A stretch of 64,000 bases of DNA, taken from assembly GCF_023805255.1 (NCBI RefSeq), contig NZ_JAMSCK010000002.1, forward strand, positions 124,001 to 188,000, given 5' to 3'. Every line of letters starts with the position of its first letter. The first letter of the stretch is position 1. Source of the DNA: Gramella jeungdoensis (GTDB lineage Bacteria > Bacteroidota > Bacteroidia > Flavobacteriales > Flavobacteriaceae). A model generated the notes under the pieces. The model was given only the letters and a program-made list of their open reading frames with translations. It did no database searches and was not told the DNA's origin. Below are positions 59,411-64,000 of the stretch, piece after piece. Position numbers and translations under genes: made by a program.

Positions 59411-59441
59411 TTTGTGTAAAATAAACTTTGTTTTAAATTTG
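59411..59441 (+). promoter_or_regulatory. Promoter of tRNA-Gln (TTTG-N19-TAAATTTG)
   Basis: TTTG (59411-59414) and TAAATTTG (59434-59441) are spaced exactly 19 bp and the -7 box ends 17 bp before the mature tRNA 5' end. Confidence 0.8.
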
Positions 59442-59458
59442 CATCCGCATTTAAGCAT

Positions 59459-59531
59459 TGGCCTATGGTGTAACTGGCAACACGTCTGGTTTTGGTCCAG
59501 AAGAGTCTAGGTTCGAGCCCTAGTAGGCCAA
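59459..59531 (+). tRNA. tRNA-Gln (anticodon TTG)
   Basis: The acceptor stem TGGCCTA pairs with TAGGCCA; the anticodon stem TCTGG/CCAGA frames loop TTTTGGT with anticodon TTG (positions 34-36); the T stem CTAGG/CCTAG frames TTCGAGC. CCA is not encoded. A GNRA-loop terminator follows. The 3' end is repeated 117 bp downstream. Confidence 0.95.
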
Positions 59532-59540
59532 CAAAGTGCT

Positions 59541-59571
59541 AAAACCCGATCTGAAAAGATCGGGTTTTTTT
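59541..59571 (+). terminator. Terminator after tRNA-Gln
   Basis: AAAACCCGATCT (59541-59552) pairs with AGATCGGGTTTT (59557-59568) with a GAAA tetraloop, followed by T residues. Confidence 0.9.
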
Positions 59572-59602
59572 ATTGTGAATTATTCAAGGGCGAGAAGTTT
59601 AT

Positions 59603-59631
59603 CCCGATTCGAGCGATAGCGAAATATCGGG
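59603..59631. repeat. Short REP-like hairpin (CCCGAT...ATCGGG)
   Basis: CCCGAT (59603-59608) pairs with ATCGGG (59626-59631) across TCGAGCGATAGCGAAAT. It abuts the duplicated tRNA end. Confidence 0.6.
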
Positions 59632-59652
59632 GAGCCCTAGTAGGCCAACAAA
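59632..59652 (+). pseudogene. Duplicated 3' end of tRNA-Gln (fragment)
   Basis: Twenty-one bases are identical to 59515-59535, covering the 3' side of the T arm, the acceptor 3' strand and following bases. Nothing else of a tRNA is present, so it is either a remnant of a second tRNA-Gln or an att-like duplication. A terminator follows, as after the intact gene. Confidence 0.75.
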
Positions 59653-59682
59653 AAGCCCAAACTGAAAAGTTTGGGCTTTTTT
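59651..59682 (+). terminator. Terminator after the tRNA-Gln fragment
   Basis: AAAAGCCCAAACT (59651-59663) pairs with AGTTTGGGCTTTT (59668-59680), loop GAAA, then T residues. Same architecture as the terminator after the intact tRNA. Confidence 0.85.
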
Positions 59683-59900
59683 AGTTAGTAGTTAGTAGTT
59701 GATAGTTAGCCAATTCTGCATTCAGAATTCAAAATTCAGCATTCAAAATAGTCCTGACTCTCACTCGGCAGGCTTCGGACAGGCTGCTCGGGCTGACTTG
59801 TAGATAAAAAAAAGATCACCTCTCCAAAAAAATCACCGCAATGAATTTATGAAGAGGCAATCAGGAAATTTAGCTTTGATCTTATTTTAAATATGTGCAG
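59683..59900. other. Non-coding stretch with degenerate short repeats and a REP-like element
   Basis: No gene is seen here. The stretch 59688-59710 repeats TTAGTAGTTGATAG-like phrases, 59720-59748 repeats ATTCAGAATTCAAAATTC-like phrases, and 59751-59798 has a REP-like element (CTCACTCGGCAGGCTTCGGACAGG... ending GGGCTGAC). Confidence 0.5.
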
Positions 59901-60182
59901 CTAAATTGAATTTACTACGATTAATATCGTACTTACGGCTAGGCTAATTATCAAACTATTAAAGACAATTTTCGTTTTTAACTGGGCTATCACAGATGCG
60001 TTGAATCCCATACATACTGCAACCACCAGGAACAGCTGGATCATATTCGATATTCCGTGGCCATTCATAAGGATAAACATTGCTGCTATAGATCCCCAGC
60101 AACTGGATGCTATTATCGCCAGGGCTGCATAACCCAGATACATTTCTTCAAAATCCTGGTATAATCTGGCGTATAATTTCAT
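59901..60182 (-). CDS. Small membrane protein of unknown function
   Basis: The ATG at 60182 gives 93 residues; an upstream ATG at 60299 would add 39 residues of unlikely composition overlapping the CoA-transferase gene. The protein has a short amphipathic start (KLYARLYQDFEEMYLGY) and three hydrophobic helices. I do not recognise the family. It is 98 bp downstream of the CoA-transferase gene on the same strand and could be co-transcribed. Confidence 0.55.
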   Translation of the reverse strand: MKLYARLYQDFEEMYLGYAALAIIASSCWGSIAAMFILMNGHGISNMIQLFLVVAVCMGFNASVIAQLKTKIVFNSLIISLAVSTILIVVNSI

Positions 60183-60279
60183 AACTACTGGTTCTTTAAT
60201 TACACTGTAAAAATAGTTACAGGTGTTTTTATAAAATATGACCAATCTCAGGTTTAGTGTGCTTTCCGGGAAATTTTGT

Positions 60280-61557
60280 TTATGAATTGAGGCGTTCAAA
60301 AGCCTGCTTTGAAAGTTCTTCTCTATGATCCGGATGAGCGATCGAAATCAGTGCTTTTGCTCTTTGTTTGAGGTTCTTTCCAAACAGGTCTACAACTCCA
60401 TATTCTGTGGCAATATAATGCACATGGGCCCGGGTTGTGGTTACGCCTGCTCCTTCCTTAAGGTATGGGACGATCTTTGAAATTCCTTTATTAGTAACCG
60501 ACGGCATTGCAATGATGGCTTTTCCTCCTTCAGATAGGGCTGCACCTCTTATAAAATCCATCTGTCCGCCAACACCAGAATACTGGTATTTTCCAATGGT
60601 GTCTGCACATACCTGTCCGGTAAGGTCAATTTCGATTGCTGAATTAATAGCTGTTACCTTAGGGTTCTGCCTGATTATCGCGGTATCGTTGGTATAGGCG
60701 GCTTCCTTGAAATGCACCAGGGGGTTATCATCAATAAAGTCATATAGTTTAGGTGAACCTATGGCAAAACAGGTTACCAGTTTTCCGGTTTTGATCTTTT
60801 TCTCTTCTCCGGTGATCACTCCTTTTTCTATCAGGGGAAGCACGCCGTCTGAAAACATTTCGGTGTGTACCCCGAGTCTTTTGTGGTTGGTAAGGTTGTT
60901 AAGGACAACATTTGGAATTCCGCCAATTCCCATCTGTAAAGTGGCGCCATCTTCAATTAACTCAGCGATATGCTTCCCAATGAGTTTCTCAACTTTAGTA
61001 GGTTCTGTAAGATGTGTGGAGTGAATAGGATTTTCTACTTCAATTACTGAATGGATTTGGTCTATATGTATAATTCCGTCGCCATGGGTTCTAGGGACAT
61101 TGGGATTGATTTGCGCGATCACTGTTTTTGCATTCTGAATAGCCGGTAATGCGACATCTACAGATACACCAAGAGAGCAATAGCCATGTTTATCGGGAGG
61201 AGACACCTGGATAAAGGCAAAATCCAGCGGAAGAATATTCCGTCTGAAAAGCACATGGATCTCACTTAAAAATATCGGGATATACGCTCCGAAATTTGAA
61301 TTCACCGCCTTTCTCGTATTTGAGCCCGCAAAGCAACTATTCGTCCAGAAAGATTCATTATATGGTGGTTCGGTGTAAAGAGCCTTTCCTTCGGTATGTA
61401 TCTGGATAAGTTCTACGTTTTTAAGTTCACTGTATCTTTCGCAAAGAGCATCTACGAGGATATTAGGAGTCATGGCAGCACCTTGTATAAAGATTCTCTG
61501 ATTGGACTTAACCTCTTTTACAGCCTCCTGTGCCGATACTATTTTCAGGTTTTTCAT
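60280..61557 (-). CDS. Acetyl-CoA hydrolase/CoA-transferase family protein (4-hydroxybutyrate CoA-transferase-like)
   Basis: The 425-residue protein has the family I-like CoA-transferase halves: IFIQGAAMTPNILVDAL at the N-terminus, GDGATLQMGIGGIPN-like ATLQMGIGGIPNVVL in the middle, and the C-terminal NSAIEIDLTGQVCADT with the catalytic Glu that forms a glutamyl-CoA thioester, followed by GVGGQMDFIRGA. It moves CoA between short acyl groups, for example acetate and succinate or 4-hydroxybutyrate. Preferred substrates cannot be assigned. It is 80 bp downstream of a YceI gene. Confidence 0.9.
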   Translation of the reverse strand: MKNLKIVSAQEAVKEVKSNQRIFIQGAAMTPNILVDALCERYSELKNVELIQIHTEGKALYTEPPYNESFWTNSCFAGSNTRKAVNSNFGAYIPIFLSEIHVLFRRNILPLDFAFIQVSPPDKHGYCSLGVSVDVALPAIQNAKTVIAQINPNVPRTHGDGIIHIDQIHSVIEVENPIHSTHLTEPTKVEKLIGKHIAELIEDGATLQMGIGGIPNVVLNNLTNHKRLGVHTEMFSDGVLPLIEKGVITGEEKKIKTGKLVTCFAIGSPKLYDFIDDNPLVHFKEAAYTNDTAIIRQNPKVTAINSAIEIDLTGQVCADTIGKYQYSGVGGQMDFIRGAALSEGGKAIIAMPSVTNKGISKIVPYLKEGAGVTTTRAHVHYIATEYGVVDLFGKNLKQRAKALISIAHPDHREELSKQAFERLNS

Positions 61558-61637
61558 GAAGAATATTTTAAAAATTAGATGCTCAAGGAATTGAATACCT
61601 CAAGAAAATTTAAGAAAAATAACGGGAAGGTGTGATC

Positions 61638-62204
61638 TTATCTCTGGATCAAAAGATTGAACTGAACCTCGATCTCTTCATCTACCTCGATAAGTCCAAG
61701 AGCTTTTGTTGGTGGTTCAAGTCCGAAATCTCGAATATTCATTCTGAATTTTCCCTTAAACCTGTCATTCTCAATTTGAACCGGTAGGTTGTAGATGTTT
61801 TCCTTACCGGCGAGCCTTACTGTAATAAAGGCTTTAACGTACTGCTTTGAAATGAGCTGCACCTGATTAATATTGATCTTTATTTCAGGGTACTGATCAG
61901 ATTTCAGAAGATCCTGAAAATCTTCATTCATCCTTTTGTTGCCACAATCAAAGCCATTCGTGGTTAATTTGAGGTTAAGATCCGGGAATCTAAGGCAGCT
62001 TTCCTCGATGGAATATTTTATGGTTCTGATGTCGGTGATCAGGCCTATATCAAATCGGCAGTCAAACTTATTTACATTGGTACTTCCGGCTATTATCAGC
62101 TCACTTTGTGGAAGTATTCTCATGGTTTCCTTTTCAAAATCTTTCTGTGCCATAAGGCTGGCGCAGAAAAGCAAACCACATATGCACATTAAAAGATTTT
62201 TCAT
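61638..62204 (-). CDS. YceI-family secreted lipocalin-like protein
   Basis: The 188-residue protein has a signal peptide (cleaved after SLMAQ, about residue 19) and a YceI beta-barrel: SELIIAGSTNVNKFDCRF, FDCGNKRMNEDFQDLLKSDQYPEIKI, and the C-terminal IRDFGLEPPTKALGLIEVDEEIEVQF. YceI proteins bind isoprenoid-type lipids such as polyprenyl chains in the periplasm. Two Cys (DCRF and CGNK) may form a disulphide. It is downstream of an outer-membrane barrel gene with an intercistronic stem-loop between them. Confidence 0.9.
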   Translation of the reverse strand: MKNLLMCICGLLFCASLMAQKDFEKETMRILPQSELIIAGSTNVNKFDCRFDIGLITDIRTIKYSIEESCLRFPDLNLKLTTNGFDCGNKRMNEDFQDLLKSDQYPEIKININQVQLISKQYVKAFITVRLAGKENIYNLPVQIENDRFKGKFRMNIRDFGLEPPTKALGLIEVDEEIEVQFNLLIQR

Positions 62205-62232
62205 GGTAACGAATTTAAGTTTTTCCTGATAA

Positions 62233-62290
62233 GATTTCGGGCGGAGTCTAAATAAGTTGGGGGATCTTATTTCAACTCTGCCCGAAAATC
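62233..62290 (-). other. Intercistronic stem-loop between barrel and YceI genes
   Basis: GATTTCGGGCGGAGT (62233-62247) pairs with ACTCTGCCCGAAAATC (62275-62290), with a nested AATAAG/CTTATT stem inside. No T-run follows, so it looks like a processing or stability element rather than a terminator. Confidence 0.6.
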
Positions 62291-62309
62291 ATCAATCAGA
62301 TTTTAATAT

Positions 62310-63593
62310 TTAGAAACTAATCGCAGCTTCCAGAGTGAATCCTTTGAAGTTACCTTCGTAGTGGAGGTCACTGGCTGGGTAGTCGTTATAGTCTTGGTTA
62401 ACATATTCAGCTTTCATCAGGATGTTTTTGGTCATGAACCATCCTGCTCCAAGCTGGAATCTGTTCACTGTAATTTCATTAGAATCTGTAAGATCTCCTT
62501 TTACGGTATTATAACGAGTTCCTATATAAAGATCTTCATTTGCTCCGAATCTGTAGATAAGTTCTCCAGAAAGTTGGGTGTAATTTCTGTCTGAAGACTC
62601 TCCTTTGTCTTTGCCACTTGAAGTTTCGTAGATTCCGAAGAACTCAAGTCCGCCATACTTCAGAAATGGGTTGATCATGAAAGATGTTACCTCATTTTTG
62701 AAAGAAGGGATAATTCGTCCTGCTCTAAATTTATCACCAATTTCATCTCCGTCAGGATTGCGTCCAGTCATAACATTGTAGTAGCGTGATCCTGCACGGT
62801 CACCTTGATAAAGGTAATTTCCTCTTCCATAGTTTTCTCCACTGTGGAATAGAGATCCTGTTAATCTGAATCTAAGTCCTTCAGTGGCCTGGTTGTCATA
62901 TCCAAATTTGGCAAGTAGTGAAGGTTTGGTTTCACCATTTCCTTTTGTAGTCTGGTTAAGTTTACCATTAGTGAATCCAAGCATACCTAACCATGGACCG
63001 TCGAAATAGTATACTTCAGCACCAACTTCAGTGGTAAAGCTATCCATCAGGTAGTTTCCAACAAATGGGTTGTAAGTTGCCATCGCGTTGTCAGTTCTTC
63101 TGAAGTGAGCGTCACCATAGTTGTTTTCCATGTGACCTATCTTGATCCTTAAGTGATCCATAAGACCCTCTGCAAAACCTTCGCTCACGAAGTCAAGTTT
63201 GTCTATCTGGATGTATCCACCTTTTACATAAGATTCAGTGTGGTGCTGAGAAGAGAGATAGGTTCTCAAGTGCATTCTTACACCATCGTAAAGAGCCACA
63301 TCCAGATCAAGGTTGGCAGTCGCGAGGTTGAAATTTCCTTCAAGGTCATAAACAGAAATATCTGAATAAGAGCTCTCTTGAGAAAGATCCTGGAACTGGA
63401 TGGTAGAAGCTCCACCAACTCTTACGTGTAATCCGTCGAATGTTGTAGTTGTATCCTTAGGAGCTTCGAACATGTTAATTCCTCTTTGATCGGGATAACG
63501 GTAATTATCCAGATCTCTTTGCGTTTGGGCCATTGCTGGCATCGCTAACAGTGCAATAAGCACTAAACTTAAATATTGGATAGTAGTTTTCAT
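62310..63593 (-). CDS. Outer-membrane beta-barrel (porin-like) protein
   Basis: The 427-residue protein has a signal peptide (cleaved after PAMAQ, about residue 22) and about 16 amphipathic strands with aromatic girdles (LHVRVGGASTIQF, GLRFRLTGSLFHSGENYG, GLEFFGIYETSSGK, LYIGTRYNTVKGDL, GFTLEAAISF at the C-terminus). This is a non-specific or small-molecule outer-membrane channel of the Bacteroidetes type; no known substrate. It lies 24 bp downstream of one YceI gene and 105 bp upstream of another, an arrangement that suggests a common transcript and related function. Confidence 0.75.
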   Translation of the reverse strand: MKTTIQYLSLVLIALLAMPAMAQTQRDLDNYRYPDQRGINMFEAPKDTTTTFDGLHVRVGGASTIQFQDLSQESSYSDISVYDLEGNFNLATANLDLDVALYDGVRMHLRTYLSSQHHTESYVKGGYIQIDKLDFVSEGFAEGLMDHLRIKIGHMENNYGDAHFRRTDNAMATYNPFVGNYLMDSFTTEVGAEVYYFDGPWLGMLGFTNGKLNQTTKGNGETKPSLLAKFGYDNQATEGLRFRLTGSLFHSGENYGRGNYLYQGDRAGSRYYNVMTGRNPDGDEIGDKFRAGRIIPSFKNEVTSFMINPFLKYGGLEFFGIYETSSGKDKGESSDRNYTQLSGELIYRFGANEDLYIGTRYNTVKGDLTDSNEITVNRFQLGAGWFMTKNILMKAEYVNQDYNDYPASDLHYEGNFKGFTLEAAISF

Positions 63594-63617
63594 CTTGTTA
63601 AATGTTTAGATTGAAGT

Positions 63618-64000
63618 TTATTTATTAAAGTGTGTTTCAAATTTGATTGTTACGGTTTCGCCGGTAGTGATAGTACCGAACATTGCAGTTGGGGGTTCTA
63701 CGCCATAGTCTGTCATGTTTAAGTTATGTTCTCCTTTTAATATGATATTGCTGGGGTTTATTGATAAATTGAAATTTAATGCGATATCTTTTTTAACACC
63801 TGCTATCTCAAGGCTTCCGGTGGTTTTGACTTTATAGTTTCCGTTAGATCCTGCAGAGATATCTTTTACACTCTTTAGCTGATAAGTGATCTTTTTGTGT
63901 TTATCGGTGTTTAGCGCCTTATAAGTGTTTTTGTCCATTCCGCTTTTTCCGCTCTTAAGAGCTTCAGCTTCTACCGTAAAGCGAAGAGCATTAATTTCTT
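63618..64000 (-). CDS. YceI-family protein, 5'-truncated by the window edge
   Basis: The reading frame is open from the stop at 63618 to the window edge with no stop; the ATG at 63938 is internal because the upstream residues EINALRFTVEAEALKSGK continue the YceI barrel. About 127 residues are visible, ending MTDYGVEPPTAMFGTITTGETVTIKF, the YceI C-terminal signature (GxxPPTA). It is a second YceI gene in the same cluster as the one at 61.6 kb, with the outer-membrane barrel gene between them. Confidence 0.88.
   Translation of the reverse strand, partial: EINALRFTVEAEALKSGKSGMDKNTYKALNTDKHKKITYQLKSVKDISAGSNGNYKVKTTGSLEIAGVKKDIALNFNLSINPSNIILKGEHNLNMTDYGVEPPTAMFGTITTGETVTIKFETHFNK

Noticed and set aside
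59298-59510. Short reading frame running into tRNA-Gln
   Set aside because: It reads through the tRNA promoter and tRNA itself and has no recognised motif.
59513-59652. att site of an integrated mobile element
   Set aside because: The two repeats are only 117 bp apart with no integrase or cargo, so an integrated element is not present in this window; kept only as a possibility in the finding on the tRNA fragment.

Overview
The window is a stretch of chromosome from a member of the Bacteroidota, almost certainly a marine Flavobacteriaceae; the gene content and order resemble Gramella/Christiangramia, but the genus is an inference. Supporting signs are TonB-dependent receptors with N-terminal carboxypeptidase-regulatory domains, a type IX secretion sorting domain, DUF5686, DUF4271, DUF4296, DUF5916 and DUF2723 proteins, a Bacteroidetes-type dihydroorotase, AT-rich intergenic DNA, and promoters of the TTTG-N19-TAnnTTTG type with little Shine-Dalgarno signal. 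Several genes need TTG or GTG starts (rplM, trmB, the LysE gene, the RluA gene).

Layout. 0-2 kb: tandem exbD genes (the first cut by the window edge) and a small outer-membrane barrel. 2-13 kb (mostly minus strand): membrane protein, rpoN, RluA-type pseudouridine synthase, asnS, an RND/MMPL exporter, a DUF5686 outer-membrane protein, frr and pyrH. 12.7-24 kb: Zn-peptidase, Lrp regulator with saccharopine dehydrogenase, DUF423, pckA, hemD-DUF4271, glycosyltransferase-pyrC-DUF4296 lipoprotein, an SDR epimerase and tyrS. 24-33 kb is the most accessory part: a stand-alone LuxE-like protein, a secreted protein that is little more than a T9SS tag, a lipoprotein made of two 310-residue beta-helix repeats, its TonB-dependent receptor, and a divergent OmpR/PhoR-like two-component pair. 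Three TGTYAN units at exact 11-bp period lie between receptor and regulator, like a Pho box. I read this as a regulated outer-membrane uptake module, perhaps phosphate-linked.

33-41 kb: MurG-like glycosyltransferase, trmB, LysE exporter, an alkyltransferase-like protein (Cys replaced by Ala), an Fe-S/redox run (mrp, NifU C-domain, flavin reductase, 2Fe-2S ferredoxin), DUF3050, a tiny Cys-rich protein and a glutaryl-CoA-type dehydrogenase. 41-45 kb: trmN6-like methyltransferase and the translation block rplM-rpsI-rpsB-tsf with a strong promoter and a leader stem-loop. 45-49.5 kb: DUF5916 protein flanked by two paralogous lipocalin-like lipoproteins. 49.5-59 kb: polA, glycosylasparaginase, membrane phosphoesterase, a thioredoxin-fold protein without CXXC, polysaccharide deacetylase and a large DUF2723 GT-C-like protein. 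59.4-64 kb: tRNA-Gln with a duplicated 3' end, a small membrane protein, a CoA-transferase, and a YceI / outer-membrane barrel / YceI cluster running off the end.

Intergenic DNA from 38.5 to 42 kb and at 55.9 and 59.6-59.8 kb carries dispersed REP-like palindromes. No CRISPR array, insertion sequence, prophage or rRNA gene was seen.
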